This document shows, one piece after another, positions 16,294-25,272 of a stretch of DNA of 64,000 bases. Source of the stretch: an uncultured Clostridia bacterium (GTDB lineage: Bacteria > Bacillota > Clostridia > Christensenellales > Aristaeellaceae); contig CAKTXR010000010.1 in the NCBI GenBank assembly GCA_934631025.1, forward strand, positions 1 to 64,000, written 5' to 3'. Below the pieces are notes generated by a model that did no database searches, was not told the origin of the DNA, and saw only the letters and a list, made by a program, of their open reading frames with translations. The stretch's first letter is position 1, and each line of letters begins with the position of its first letter. Position numbers and translations under genes: made by a program.

Positions 16294-17019
16294 TTACAGC
16301 TCGCTGGCCGCGTCCTCGTCCAGCAGGAACTGGACGTTGGGATGCACCTGCAGCAGGGACGCGGGCATCCTGGGCGTGATGTTGCCCTTGATGGCCTGCG
16401 CGATGGCCTTGGCCTTGCCCTTGCCGGTCGCCAGCAGGATGATGCGCTTGGCCGCCATGATGTTGCGGTTGCCCAGCGTGATGGCCTGGCGCGGCACATC
16501 CTCGCGCTTCTCGAAGAAGCGGGTGTTCGCGTCGATGGTCATGTCGGTCAGCGTGACGATGTTGGTGCCGGACACGAACTCGTCGCCGGGCTCGTTGAAG
16601 CCGATGTGGCCGTCGTGGCCGATGCCCAGGATCTGCAAATCGATGCCGCCGGCCGCCTCAACCGCCGCGTCGTAGGCCTTCGCGTCGGCCTCGTGATCCG
16701 CGCCGACGCCGCAGGGCACATGCGTGTTGGCCTTGTCGATGTTGATGTGGTCAAACAGCTGCTCGTTCATGAAGCGGCGATAACTGCACACATGCTCGGG
16801 CGACAGGCCGATATACTCGTCCAGATTGAAGGAGCGCACCTTGGAGAAATCCAGAATGCCTTCCTTGTTCATGCGGATCATTTCCTGATAGGTCGGAATG
16901 GGCGTGGAACCGGTGGCCAGACCCAGGATGCAATCCGGCTTCTTCAGGATCTCGGACGCGACGATCATGCCCGCGGCCTTGCCGACTTCCGCTTCATTCT
17001 TGTAAACAAATACCTGCAT
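16294..17019 (-). CDS. nagB: Glucosamine-6-phosphate deaminase
   Basis: This 241-residue enzyme converts glucosamine 6-phosphate to fructose 6-phosphate and ammonia, the last step of amino-sugar catabolism. Signatures are GLATGSTP (phosphate loop), FNLDEYIGL with the proton-abstracting Asp, and GIGHDGHIGFNEPG with the catalytic His. Length matches the short, non-allosteric bacterial type. The start has AAGGAGG 8 nt ahead. It follows a GH109-like gene and other sugar genes on the same strand, 148 bp apart with a hairpin between. That context suggests N-acetylgalactosamine or N-acetylglucosamine use. Confidence 0.96.
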   Translation of the reverse strand: MQVFVYKNEAEVGKAAGMIVASEILKKPDCILGLATGSTPIPTYQEMIRMNKEGILDFSKVRSFNLDEYIGLSPEHVCSYRRFMNEQLFDHINIDKANTHVPCGVGADHEADAKAYDAAVEAAGGIDLQILGIGHDGHIGFNEPGDEFVSGTNIVTLTDMTIDANTRFFEKREDVPRQAITLGNRNIMAAKRIILLATGKGKAKAIAQAIKGNITPRMPASLLQVHPNVQFLLDEDAASEL

Positions 17020-17119
17020 GACAATACCCTCCTTAAAGGCTTGTGATATGTAAACCGCCGAAGAGCGCGCCCGAAAGCGCCCCCTTCTGGTGTGGTTTCC
17101 AATGTGTGAACACGCTGCC

Positions 17120-17155
17120 GCGCGGCGCTCCCCCTTTTATCGGGAAACGCCGCGC
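17120..17155 (-). other. Stem-loop between the GH109-like gene and nagB
   Basis: GCGCGGCG pairs with CGCCGCGC, with an extended inner TTTCCC/GGGGA part. No T-run follows on the minus strand, so it may be a processing or partial termination site 12 bp past the GH109-like stop. Confidence 0.55.
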
Positions 17156-17167
17156 GTATGCCGTTTT

Positions 17168-18421
17168 TTAGTCCAGCGCGTAACGGCCGTCAGCCTCGCC
17201 GTGGCGGTGGATCCACTCGCCGTCGGTGAAGTCCGGAATGGCCACGGGCGCGCTGCCCGTCGCGATCGACATCTCGCTCAGCGCCGTGATGCTCAGCCAC
17301 GAGGCCGCGTCGTACACGTCGATGGGCGGATTGGTGCCGTTCTGCACGCTCTCAACGAACGCGCGCAGCACCAGATAGTCCATGCCGCCATGTCCGCCGC
17401 GCAGGCCGAACTCTTCATATTCCTTCCACAGCGGATGCTGATACTTCTTGAGATAGCTCTCCTCGCTCACCCAGGTGTGCGGCTCGATCGGCGCGCTGTT
17501 TTCATCCATCGCGTCGGACAGTCCGCCCTCCAGATAAATCGACTGATTGTCCTCCATCCAGATGCCCTTGGAGCCCTGAATGCGGCCGCCGCGGGAATAC
17601 GGGCGCGGCGTGGTGCAGTCGTGGGTCAGCACGATGGTCTCGCCGTTGGCGCACTTGATGAGCGTGGTCACGACGTCGCCCTCGTGGACGGGCTTATTCG
17701 TCACCTCGTCATTCGGGCGGTTGTTCCTGAACCACTCCTTAAGGCCGGCGCTCTTACTTGCCATGCTGACCAGCGACACCATGCGGTTGCCGCGGTTGAT
17801 GTTCAGATACTTGGCGATCGGGCCCAGCTCGTGGGTGGGATACAGCTCGCCGTTTCTGTTCAGGAAGTTATCCTGACGATAGTGGCGGCGCACGTCGCCC
17901 CAGCCGATTTCGTCGCGCAGGTCGTGCTCATAGCCGCCCTGGCAGTGGGTCACCTCGCCGAACACGCCCTGACGCACCATGTTGAGCAGCGCCATTTCGC
18001 GGCTGTTGTAGCAGCAGTTTTCCAGCAGCATGCAGGGAATGCCGGTTTCCTCGCTGGTGCGCACCATGCGCCAGCACTCCTCCACCGAGCCTGCGCCGCC
18101 GACCTCCATGGCCACGCGCTTGCCGGCCTTCATGGCGGCGATGCAGATGGCGATGTGCGTCGTCCAGCTGGTCATGACCACGCACGCGTCGATATCGCCG
18201 CGCGCAACGACGCGCTTGTAGTCGGTATCGCCGTCCGGCTTGAAGCCCTGAATTTCCTCGGCGATGGTCTGCGCGTTCTCGATGCGGTCCTGATAGACGT
18301 CGCACACCACGCGCACCTTCACGTCGGGCATCTGGAGCAGCGTTTTCATCTGGCCGCAGCCGCGTCCGCCCAGACCGATGATGGCCAGATAGATCGTGCG
18401 GCCCGCTTCACCCATTTTCAT
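17168..18421 (-). CDS. GH109-like Gfo/Idh/MocA family protein
   Basis: This 417-residue protein has an N-terminal NAD-binding Rossmann domain (LAIIGLGGRGCGQM). It lacks the usual EKP motif and instead has VAMEVGGAGSVEECW, then LLENCCYNSREMALLNM, HDLRDE and LYPTHELGPIAKYLNINRG. Those blocks match glycoside hydrolase family 109, NAD-using alpha-N-acetylgalactosaminidases, in which the Tyr and His around YPTH take part in catalysis. No signal peptide is seen, so it would act on imported sugars. Start ATG 18421 has GGAGG 9 nt ahead. With nagB downstream and an isomerase upstream it fits amino-sugar catabolism; a plain dehydrogenase role cannot be excluded. Confidence 0.85.
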   Translation of the reverse strand: MKMGEAGRTIYLAIIGLGGRGCGQMKTLLQMPDVKVRVVCDVYQDRIENAQTIAEEIQGFKPDGDTDYKRVVARGDIDACVVMTSWTTHIAICIAAMKAGKRVAMEVGGAGSVEECWRMVRTSEETGIPCMLLENCCYNSREMALLNMVRQGVFGEVTHCQGGYEHDLRDEIGWGDVRRHYRQDNFLNRNGELYPTHELGPIAKYLNINRGNRMVSLVSMASKSAGLKEWFRNNRPNDEVTNKPVHEGDVVTTLIKCANGETIVLTHDCTTPRPYSRGGRIQGSKGIWMEDNQSIYLEGGLSDAMDENSAPIEPHTWVSEESYLKKYQHPLWKEYEEFGLRGGHGGMDYLVLRAFVESVQNGTNPPIDVYDAASWLSITALSEMSIATGSAPVAIPDFTDGEWIHRHGEADGRYALD

Positions 18422-18444
18422 AGCGTTTGTCCTCCAATGTTTTC

Positions 18445-19479
18445 TCAGCACTCGACGCTCGTCCACTCGCCGTTGTTCAGCGCGGAATTGCGCTCGGCGG
18501 TGGCCAGGCAGATCGTGCGGTAGGTGGATTCGTTGTCGGCCGTCTCGATGGGCTTGTCGTTCAGGATCGCGTCGATGAAGTACTTCACCTCGCGGTAGTA
18601 GCCGTCGTCGCCGCCGCAGTCGTCGGCCTTGAACGCCTTGCCGTCCACCGGATAGACCATGGTCGCGCCGTCCTCGAACACCACAGCGCCCTTTTCGAAA
18701 TTGGCGCGATAGGTCATCTTGAAGGGGAACTCGGGGCTGTTGATCGACCAGTCGTCGGCGGTGTTGACGATGAAGCCATCATAGCGATACTGCGTTGTCA
18801 CCGCGTCGAAGCCGCCGCCCGGATTGACGTTGCGGCCCAGCGTGGACACCGCCTCGGGCATGCCGAAGAGCCAGTTGACCATATCGACGTCGTGGACGTG
18901 CTGATCCAGCAGGCAGCCGCCGGAGCGGTTCTCGTCGAGCAGCCAGTCCTGGAAGGACCACTTGGGCCAGCCGCCGCCGCGATAGAAATAGCAGAACACG
19001 GGCTTGCCGAACTCGCCGGAATCGACGTAATGCTTGAGCGTCTCATAGGCCGGCCAGAAGCGCAGGCACTGGGCGATCATGAGCTTTTTATTGTTCTTCT
19101 TCGCCGCGTCGATCATCATGCGGCACTGGGTGGGATTGATGGCCATGGGCTTCTCGCACAGCACATGATGGCCGGCATTGAGCGCCTTCACGGTATAATA
19201 GCAGTGCAGATAGGTGGGCAGCGCGATGTCGACGTAGTCCAGCTCCTCGCTTTTGAGCATCTCGTCGAAATCGTGATAGAGATGGAACTGGGAGAAATCA
19301 TACTGAGCCTTGCCCAGATCGCCCATGTTGCCGCCGGTGAACTGCTCGTGGAACTTCCTGTCGTCCACGTCGCACAGCGCGACCAGCTTGACCGGCGCGC
19401 CCTCCTTCATCAGGCGCAGATACTGATCCAGATGACCGTGACCCATGAACCCGATACCGACCAGACCAACCTTCAACAT
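18445..19479 (-). CDS. Gfo/Idh/MocA family sugar oxidoreductase
   Basis: This 344-residue NAD(P)-dependent sugar or cyclitol dehydrogenase has VGLVGIGFMGHGHLDQYL as the N-terminal dinucleotide loop, CEKPMAINP with the conserved EKP, and GGGWPKWSFQDW, DQHVHDVDMVNW with the active-site DxxxH region. It is close to inositol-dehydrogenase-like members; the exact substrate is unknown. Start ATG 19479 has AAGGAG 8 nt ahead, and an open extension upstream lacks any match. It lies 23 bp before the GH109-like gene, in one operon with it. Confidence 0.9.
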   Translation of the reverse strand: MLKVGLVGIGFMGHGHLDQYLRLMKEGAPVKLVALCDVDDRKFHEQFTGGNMGDLGKAQYDFSQFHLYHDFDEMLKSEELDYVDIALPTYLHCYYTVKALNAGHHVLCEKPMAINPTQCRMMIDAAKKNNKKLMIAQCLRFWPAYETLKHYVDSGEFGKPVFCYFYRGGGWPKWSFQDWLLDENRSGGCLLDQHVHDVDMVNWLFGMPEAVSTLGRNVNPGGGFDAVTTQYRYDGFIVNTADDWSINSPEFPFKMTYRANFEKGAVVFEDGATMVYPVDGKAFKADDCGGDDGYYREVKYFIDAILNDKPIETADNESTYRTICLATAERNSALNNGEWTSVEC

Positions 19480-19559
19480 AATAACAACTCCTTTTTTCCA
19501 GTGTCTGTGCTGTCCGCAGGCCTTCAGACCCGCGGGCGTTTGATCACGCATTCATTCAT

Positions 19560-19590
19560 CGGGCGCGGCTTCTTCATGCCCCCGCGCCCG
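19560..19590 (-). other. Intercistronic stem-loop in the sugar operon
   Basis: CGGGCGCGG, 13-nt loop, CCGCGCCCG between the isomerase and the oxidoreductase. No T-run, so it is likely an mRNA stability or processing element. Confidence 0.5.
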
Positions 19591-19605
19591 GCCGGCTCTC
19601 CGCCT

Positions 19606-20442
19606 TCAGCATTCGACAATGCGCTCAAGCGCATCCAGCGTGCGCACGACCACAGCGTCCGTCGCGCAGGGGAAGCCGTTCATCTCCGCAGTCAGATAGC
19701 CGTCGTAGCCGCAGGCGCGCAGCTCCTTCATGACGGCCGGGAAATTCGCGTCGCCGCCCAGCAGATCGACGAAGCCGTTGATGTTGCCCACGATCGTGCG
19801 GAAATCCTTGACGTGGACGCGCGCGATGCGATTGCCCAGGATCTTCACCCAGTGCTCGGGATAGCCGGTCACCAGCACGTTGCCGATGTCGAAATACACC
19901 TTCACATAATCGGAGCCGATCTTGTCGATAAAGTCGCGCGTCTCCAGCGGAGAGAGCAGGAACTTGTTCCAGACGTTCTCCAGCGCGATGACCACGCCGG
20001 CCTCCTCGGCGTCCTTGGCCAGCTCTTTGCAGGCCTCGAGCGCGCGGTCATAGGCCACGTCATAAGGCACGACCGGGCAATCCGGAATGAAATCCGCGCC
20101 CACGCAGCCGGGCACGACCAGTATCGCGCCGCAGCCCAGCACCTTGGCGGCATGAAGCTGGAAGCGCACGGTGGCCTTGGCCTGCTCGCGGACGGCGGGA
20201 TCGTCGTGCGTCAGGGGCGTGCCCCAGTAAAGGCCGCTGGCCAGCGAGCTGATCTCAATGCCCAGCTCGTCCGCCAGCGCGCGGAAATGAGCAATCTCTT
20301 CATCGCTGCTTTTCAGGCTCAGCGGGCCTTCGGCGTCCAGAGACAGCTCGATGCTGTCATAGCCGGTCCTGGCGGCCAGGCGCATGCAGTCCTCGGCGGA
20401 CATACCGGCGGGAAAAGACCAGACATTAATGCCTTTTTTCAT
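19606..20442 (-). CDS. Sugar phosphate isomerase/epimerase (AP-endonuclease-2 TIM barrel)
   Basis: This 278-residue xylose-isomerase-like TIM barrel opens MKKGINVWSF. Metal-site blocks are VIALENVWNKF (Glu), VKVYFDIGNVL (Asp), IARVHVKDF (His) and LTAEMNGF (Glu), all expected for a divalent metal sugar isomerase or epimerase such as IolE, IolH or tagatose epimerase relatives. Start ATG has AAAGGAGG 8 nt ahead. It is first in the operon that continues to the Gfo/Idh and GH109-like genes and lies divergent from an AraC regulator. The substrate is unknown; a hexulose or inosose is likely. Confidence 0.88.
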   Translation of the reverse strand: MKKGINVWSFPAGMSAEDCMRLAARTGYDSIELSLDAEGPLSLKSSDEEIAHFRALADELGIEISSLASGLYWGTPLTHDDPAVREQAKATVRFQLHAAKVLGCGAILVVPGCVGADFIPDCPVVPYDVAYDRALEACKELAKDAEEAGVVIALENVWNKFLLSPLETRDFIDKIGSDYVKVYFDIGNVLVTGYPEHWVKILGNRIARVHVKDFRTIVGNINGFVDLLGGDANFPAVMKELRACGYDGYLTAEMNGFPCATDAVVVRTLDALERIVEC

Positions 20443-20484
20443 GAATCGATTTCCTCCTTTGAGCGTCTTGTGACCCCTGTCTTT

Positions 20485-20513
20485 ATTATAGCAGACGGCG
20501 ACGCGCTTTGCGT
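20485..20513 (-). promoter_or_regulatory. Promoter of the sugar operon, weak -35
   Basis: A perfect TATAAT lies 17 bp from ACGCAA on the minus strand. The poor -35 box would suit activation by the divergent AraC regulator. Confidence 0.6.
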
Positions 20514-20557
20514 GAGCAATTTGGACGGCTTTTTTATCATTTTGGTCGCAGTTTCTC

Positions 20558-20586
20558 TTGCTTTTCGAGTTTGTATCGGCTAAAAT
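20558..20586 (+). promoter_or_regulatory. Promoter of the AraC regulator
   Basis: TTGCTT, 17 bp, TAAAAT, about 55 bp before the GTG start. Confidence 0.6.
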
Positions 20587-20640
20587 GAAAAGGGAGCGCC
20601 GCGGCGCGCTTCATACTATAATAACGGAGACGCAAATAAC

Positions 20641-21531
20641 GTGAATTACGAACCGCTGAAAATCGAACGGCCGCTGCGCGTGGGGCGGCTGTACAGCCTG
20701 CACTACTTTCAGTTCGCCGCGGGCTACATATTCCCCGGCGAGGCGCACGATTTCTGGGAAATGGTCTACATCGACCGGGGCGAGGCCGACATCGGCGCGG
20801 GCAATGAAATCGTGCGGCTGCGCGAGGGACAGGTGTTCTTCCACAGGCCGGGCGAATTTCACACGATACTCGCCGGATCAACCGGGCCGAACATCATGGT
20901 GCTCTCATTCGACGGTTCTCTCTCGCCGCTGCGCCCGCTCGCCCACCGCGTGCTGCTGGTCGCCGCGCCCGAAAAGGCGATTCTGCGCCAGATCATTCAG
21001 GAGGGCGAGGCCTGCTTCGGGCCGGTGCTGGACATTTCCGATCAGCATCGGCTGATTCCGCTGGAGGGCGCGCCCTTCGCCGCCTGCCAGCTGATCGAGA
21101 CCTATCTCACGCAGCTTATCATACTGCTGGTGCGCGGCGAATCGCACGCTCAGGCCCGCATGAACGCCGTTAAAAGCGCTCAGCAGCCGCTGACCGGCGA
21201 GGAGGACGCCTCCGCGCTCACGCTGCGCCTGGCCGCGCTCATGCGCGAGCATCCGGACGGCAGCCTGACATTCGAGGCGCTCTGCCGCCATTCCGGCCTG
21301 TGCGCGACGGCGCTCAAGAGCGCGTTCCGGCGCGTGAACGGCATGGGCGTTATGGAATACTACCGCAGGCTGCGTCTGGAGGAGGCGCGCCGCCTGCTGC
21401 GCGAGGGGCGCTACAACGTCACGCAGACCGCTGAAAAGCTGGGCTATTCGAGCGTCAATGCGTTTTCAAGGCAGTTCCGGGCGCTTCTGGACGTCACGCC
21501 GACGGGCTATCTGAAGAGCGTGCGGAAATAG
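20641..21531 (+). CDS. AraC family transcriptional regulator with cupin sensor
   Basis: This 296-residue regulator has an N-terminal cupin-type sensor (about residues 10-110, with HDFWEMVYIDRGE and FHRPGEFHTI) and a C-terminal pair of helix-turn-helix motifs (about 195-295). The last HTH reads NVTQTAEKLGYSSVNAFSRQ followed by FRALLDVTPTGYL, the AraC signature. Start is GTG with CGGAG 11 nt ahead. It is divergent from the isomerase-Gfo/Idh-GH109-like operon, whose promoter has a good -10 but poor -35, so it is probably a sugar-responsive activator of that operon. Confidence 0.9.
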   Translation: MNYEPLKIERPLRVGRLYSLHYFQFAAGYIFPGEAHDFWEMVYIDRGEADIGAGNEIVRLREGQVFFHRPGEFHTILAGSTGPNIMVLSFDGSLSPLRPLAHRVLLVAAPEKAILRQIIQEGEACFGPVLDISDQHRLIPLEGAPFAACQLIETYLTQLIILLVRGESHAQARMNAVKSAQQPLTGEEDASALTLRLAALMREHPDGSLTFEALCRHSGLCATALKSAFRRVNGMGVMEYYRRLRLEEARRLLREGRYNVTQTAEKLGYSSVNAFSRQFRALLDVTPTGYLKSVRK

Positions 21532-21798
21532 CGTTGTTCGGAAATCGTCCGTGTTTTGAGCGCGAATCCAGTCGTTTTTGTGAGAAATGCAGCACAATGT
21601 TCGGATTATCGGCGTGTGCCGTTTATCTGTTCACGCGATTGTTCGGAATCATCTTAACACAAAAAGCACCGCCGACGCAAAAAAGGCCGGCTTTTTTACA
21701 GGAAGTCAATGCCGTTTTCATCGCAGATGCGATCCGCTCTGATATACTGCATATACGTCGGCTGATAACACACGACACTGAAAGGGGATACTGCCGCA

Positions 21799-23028
21799 AT
21801 GAGCGAAGTTCAGAAAGTCTTTGATTTGATCCGTCTTGAACAGGAGCGCCAGTCTCAGACCATCGAGCTGATCGCGTCCGAAAACTTTGTCAGCGAGGAC
21901 GTGATGAAGGCGACCGGCTCCTGCCTGACCAACAAATATGCCGAGGGCTATCCGGGCAAGCGCTATTACGGCGGCTGCCATGTGGTCGATCAGATCGAAA
22001 ACCTCTGCCGTGACCAGTGGAAAAAGGTCTTTAACACCGATTATCACGTCAACGTCCAGCCCCACAGCGGCAGCCAGGCCAACTTTGCCGCCTACGCCGC
22101 CATTCTGCAGCCCGGCGACACAATACTCTCCATGAGCCTGGACAACGGCGCGCACCTGACGCACGGCTCGCCCGTCAATTTCTCCGGCAAGCTGTACGAC
22201 ATGGTGTTCTACAGCACCGACGACAACGGCTACATCGACATGAACGACGTGCGCGAAAAGGCGCTCGCCTGCCATCCCAAGCTGATCCTCACCGGCGCGA
22301 GCGCGTATCCCCGCGTCATCGACTTCGCCGCCTTCCGCCGCATCGCCGACGAGGTGGGCGCGTATCTGATGGTGGACATGGCGCACATCGCGGGTCTTGT
22401 GGCCGCGGGCTGCCATCCCTCGCCGTTCGAGGCCGGCTGCGACATCATCACCACCACCACGCACAAGACGCTGCGCGGCCCGCGCGGCGGCCTGATCTTC
22501 TGCAAGCCCGAGCTGGCGAAAAAGATCGACAGCGCGGTCTTCCCCGGCTCGCAGGGCGGCCCGCTGGAGCACGTCATCGCCGCCAAAGCCGTCGCCGCGA
22601 TCGAGGACAGCCAGCCCGCGTTCCATGAGTATGCGAAGAAGATCATCGTCAACTGCAAGGCGATGGCCGACGAGTTCGTCCGTCTGGGCTACGATCTGGT
22701 GACCGGCGGCACGGACAATCATCTGTTCCTGGTCGATCTGACGCGTCAGGGCGTAACCGGCAAGGCGCTGCAAAACGCGCTGGACGAGTGCAATATCACG
22801 CTGAACAAGAACTGCGTGCCCAACGAGCAGCGCTCGCCGCAGGTAACCTCGGGCGTGCGCATCGGCACGGCGGCCATGACCACGAAGGGCATGACGGCCG
22901 AGGGCTTCGTCGCCACGGCGCGCGTGATCGACAAGGTGGTCAGGGCGCTTCAGGAAAAGCGCTTCGACGAGGCGTTCATCGAGAGCGTCAAGGCCGAAAC
23001 CGCCGCGATCCTCGCCGGAATCAGGTAA
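21799..23028 (+). CDS. glyA: Serine hydroxymethyltransferase
   Basis: This 409-residue PLP enzyme interconverts serine and glycine while making methylene-tetrahydrofolate. The PLP lysine is K223 in THKTLRGPRGG. Other blocks are ELIASENFVS, NKYAEGYPGKRYYGGC, HSGSQAN and MVDMAHIAGLVAAG, all near perfect for GlyA. Length is typical. Start ATG has GAAAGGGG ahead with a 9-nt gap. It is monocistronic, with a clear terminator. The 267 bp upstream holds no glycine or folate riboswitch that I can recognise. Confidence 0.97.
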   Translation: MSEVQKVFDLIRLEQERQSQTIELIASENFVSEDVMKATGSCLTNKYAEGYPGKRYYGGCHVVDQIENLCRDQWKKVFNTDYHVNVQPHSGSQANFAAYAAILQPGDTILSMSLDNGAHLTHGSPVNFSGKLYDMVFYSTDDNGYIDMNDVREKALACHPKLILTGASAYPRVIDFAAFRRIADEVGAYLMVDMAHIAGLVAAGCHPSPFEAGCDIITTTTHKTLRGPRGGLIFCKPELAKKIDSAVFPGSQGGPLEHVIAAKAVAAIEDSQPAFHEYAKKIIVNCKAMADEFVRLGYDLVTGGTDNHLFLVDLTRQGVTGKALQNALDECNITLNKNCVPNEQRSPQVTSGVRIGTAAMTTKGMTAEGFVATARVIDKVVRALQEKRFDEAFIESVKAETAAILAGIR

Positions 23029-23038
23029 ACAAAACGCA

Positions 23039-23079
23039 ATCGGACGTTCCGCGCCGCATGGGTGGAACGTCCGATTTTT
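23039..23079 (+). terminator. Terminator of glyA
   Basis: ATCGGACGTTCC pairs perfectly with GGAACGTCCGAT over a 13-nt loop, followed by TTTT. Confidence 0.9.
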
Positions 23080-23302
23080 ATGTTTCGGGAGTACGGGACG
23101 GCGCATTCAGCATTGTCCGCGATTTGAGCGCCTTTTCTTTTCAATGGAACCGCGACGGAATCTACCAGCTAAGCATTTAAGCGGCTTCTAATCACAGCAG
23201 CGCCGCGGCTAAAAGGCCGAAATCGCTTTCTCACGGCAGGCCATGGCAGGCATTTGCGACGGCGCAAGAGCCATGGTATGATGTTAATATTTTCAAAATC
23301 GC

Positions 23303-23330
23303 TTGACTTTTGGCAGGCATCGTATATAAT
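23303..23330 (+). promoter_or_regulatory. Promoter of tRNA-Lys
   Basis: TTGACT, 16 bp, TATAAT. It ends 18 bp before the mature tRNA. Confidence 0.8.
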
Positions 23331-23348
23331 AAAATACGTTGCTCAAAC

Positions 23349-23421
23349 GATCCATTAGCTCAGTCGGTAGAGCACCTGACTTTTAATCAGGGTGTCCGGG
23401 GTTCGAATCCCCGATGGGTCA
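23349..23421 (+). tRNA. tRNA-Lys (anticodon TTT)
   Basis: The full cloverleaf is present. The acceptor stem GATCCAT pairs with ATGGGTC and is followed by discriminator A. The D arm is GCTC...GAGC. The anticodon arm CCTGA-CTTTTAA-TCAGG places TTT at 23382-23384. The T arm is CGGGG-TTCGAAT-CCCCG. The 3' CCA is not encoded. It is a single-gene unit with its own promoter and terminator. Confidence 0.98.
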
Positions 23422-23428
23422 CATCGAA

Positions 23429-23461
23429 AGCCCCGCAGTCATCGCGATTGCGGGGCTTTTT
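23429..23461 (+). terminator. Terminator of tRNA-Lys
   Basis: AGCCCCGCA pairs with TGCGGGGCT, then TTTT, 8 bp after the tRNA. Confidence 0.9.
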
Positions 23462-23591
23462 GTACGCTTCAGACTCGCAGATCAATCCATTATCCTCAAA
23501 CCGCCCGCGCGCTTCATGTCCAGCCGTTTTCTCATGACGCGGAAAGCTTCCCCGCCCGGCAGTCCTCTCCCCCCGCCCTTTTCAGCGCATA

Positions 23592-23635
23592 ATCGCCGCT
23601 CCCCGCCGCCATGAACGGCGATGAGGAGCGGCGAT
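23592..23635 (-). terminator. Stem-loop after hcp, possible terminator
   Basis: ATCGCCGCTCC pairs with GGAGCGGCGAT, with a further internal stem. The minus strand has no T-run after it, so termination strength is uncertain. Confidence 0.5.
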
Positions 23636-23649
23636 CTGTATACACGCCG

Positions 23650-25245
23650 TTATTTCAGGAACTGCTTCAGATCCTCCTCCGGCGTAGTAATGGGTGCAAG
23701 GCCGAAGTTCTCCACGAGGTAATTCAGCACATTCGGCGAAACGAACGCCGGCAGCGTGGGGCCAAGGCGAATGTTCTTAATGCCCAGATGCAGCAGCGTC
23801 AGGAGAATGCACACCGCCTTCTGCTCATACCACGACAGCACCATGGACAGCGGCAGGTCGTTCACGCCGCAGCCGAACGCGTCGGCGAGCACAAGCGCAA
23901 TCTGAATGGCGCTGTAAGCGTCGTTGCACTGCCCCACGTCCATCAGCCGCGGCAGACCGCCGATCGTGCCGAGATCGAGGTCGTTGAAGCGATACTTGCC
24001 GCAGGCCAGCGTCAGCACCACCGTATCGGCCGGGGTCTGCTTCACAAATTCCGTATAGTAATTGCGGCCGGGACGCGCGCCGTCACAGCCGGCGACCAGA
24101 AAGAAATGCCTGATCGCGCCCGATTTCACCGCCTCGACGACTTTATCCGCCGCCCCCAGCACCGCGCCGCGTGCAAAGCCGGTCATGACTGTACCGCCGC
24201 CGTTGATGCCGGTGAACGCCCTGTCCTCAGGATAGCCACCCAGCTCGATCGCCTTTTCAATGACCGGCGTGAAATCCCTGTCCTCGCCGATGTGGGGCAT
24301 TTCAGGATAGGAGACCGCGGCCGTTGTGAACACGCGGTCCGCATAGCTGGCCCTGGGCGGCATCAGGCAGTTGGTGGTGAACAGCACCGGCGCGGGAATA
24401 TCCGCAAATTCCTTCTGCTGGTTCTGCCATGCCGTACCGAAGTTGCCCTTGAGCTGCGGATACTTTTTCAGCTCCGGATAGCCGTGGGCGGGCAGCATTT
24501 CTCCGTGAGTATAGACGTTGATCCCCCTGCCCTCGGTCTGCTCCAGCAGCCGCTTCAAATCATGCAGGTCGTGGCCGGAAATCACGATGAACGGCCCCTT
24601 TTCGACGGTCAGCGGTACGGTCGTGGGCGCGGGCGTGCCGTAGGTCTCGGTGTTCGCCCTGTCCAGAAGCGCCATGCACCTGAGGTTCTTCTCGCCCACC
24701 TCCATCACGATGGGCAGCAGCGCGTCCATATCCCAGTCGTCGCCCACGGCGAGCAGCGCCTTTGCAAAGAAGCGGTTGACCTCCTCGTCGGCATAGCCCA
24801 GCGCCATGGCGTGATGCGCATAGGCTGCCATGCCGCGCACGCCGAAGAGAATGAGCGACTTGAGACTGCGAATGTCCTCCGGCGCGTTCCAGAGCTGCGC
24901 CATATCGTAATCGCTGGTGCGTCCGCACGCGGCGGTGCAGGCGGCGCAGTTGGGCACGAGCCGCGCCTTTTCCGCGTGTACCCGATCGATCAGCGCGCGG
25001 ATGGTCTTTTCGTTGAAATTCACGTTGGTGACAGTAGTAAACAGCCCCTCGATCATCAGCCGCCATGTGAGCATATTCACGTCCGGATTGTTGTCTGCCG
25101 CCCGCGCCAGCCCGATGAGCGCGCCGGTCAGCGCATCCTGAAGCCGCGCTGCATCGGCGGTCTTGCCGCAAACGCCGGCTCTTCCCGTGCAGCCGGCACA
25201 GCCCGCCGTCTGCTCGCACTGATAACAAAACATCTTATTTTCCAT
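23650..25245 (-). CDS. hcp: Hybrid cluster protein (hydroxylamine reductase)
   Basis: This 531-residue protein carries a 4Fe-4S cluster and the Fe-S-O hybrid cluster; the family reduces hydroxylamine and NO and acts as an S-nitrosylase. The N-terminal cluster ligands are C7, C10, C19 and C26. Hybrid-cluster blocks include GHDLHDLKRLLEQTEG (His), TTNCLMPP (Cys), GCDGARPGRNYY and LACGKYRFND (Cys), and LPLSMVLSWYEQKAV (Glu/Lys). Length suits the anaerobe type. It is transcribed after a ferredoxin-type gene, 27 bp apart, and divergent from a Crp/Fnr regulator. This is the usual nitrosative-stress unit of anaerobes. Confidence 0.96.
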   Translation of the reverse strand: MENKMFCYQCEQTAGCAGCTGRAGVCGKTADAARLQDALTGALIGLARAADNNPDVNMLTWRLMIEGLFTTVTNVNFNEKTIRALIDRVHAEKARLVPNCAACTAACGRTSDYDMAQLWNAPEDIRSLKSLILFGVRGMAAYAHHAMALGYADEEVNRFFAKALLAVGDDWDMDALLPIVMEVGEKNLRCMALLDRANTETYGTPAPTTVPLTVEKGPFIVISGHDLHDLKRLLEQTEGRGINVYTHGEMLPAHGYPELKKYPQLKGNFGTAWQNQQKEFADIPAPVLFTTNCLMPPRASYADRVFTTAAVSYPEMPHIGEDRDFTPVIEKAIELGGYPEDRAFTGINGGGTVMTGFARGAVLGAADKVVEAVKSGAIRHFFLVAGCDGARPGRNYYTEFVKQTPADTVVLTLACGKYRFNDLDLGTIGGLPRLMDVGQCNDAYSAIQIALVLADAFGCGVNDLPLSMVLSWYEQKAVCILLTLLHLGIKNIRLGPTLPAFVSPNVLNYLVENFGLAPITTPEEDLKQFLK

Positions 25246-25272
25246 TAGAAGCCCCCTCCCGCCCGCTCAAAT

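Noticed and set aside
21532..21798. Glycine or folate riboswitch before glyA
   Set aside because: No tandem aptamer or folate core was seen by eye; only a covariance search could settle it.
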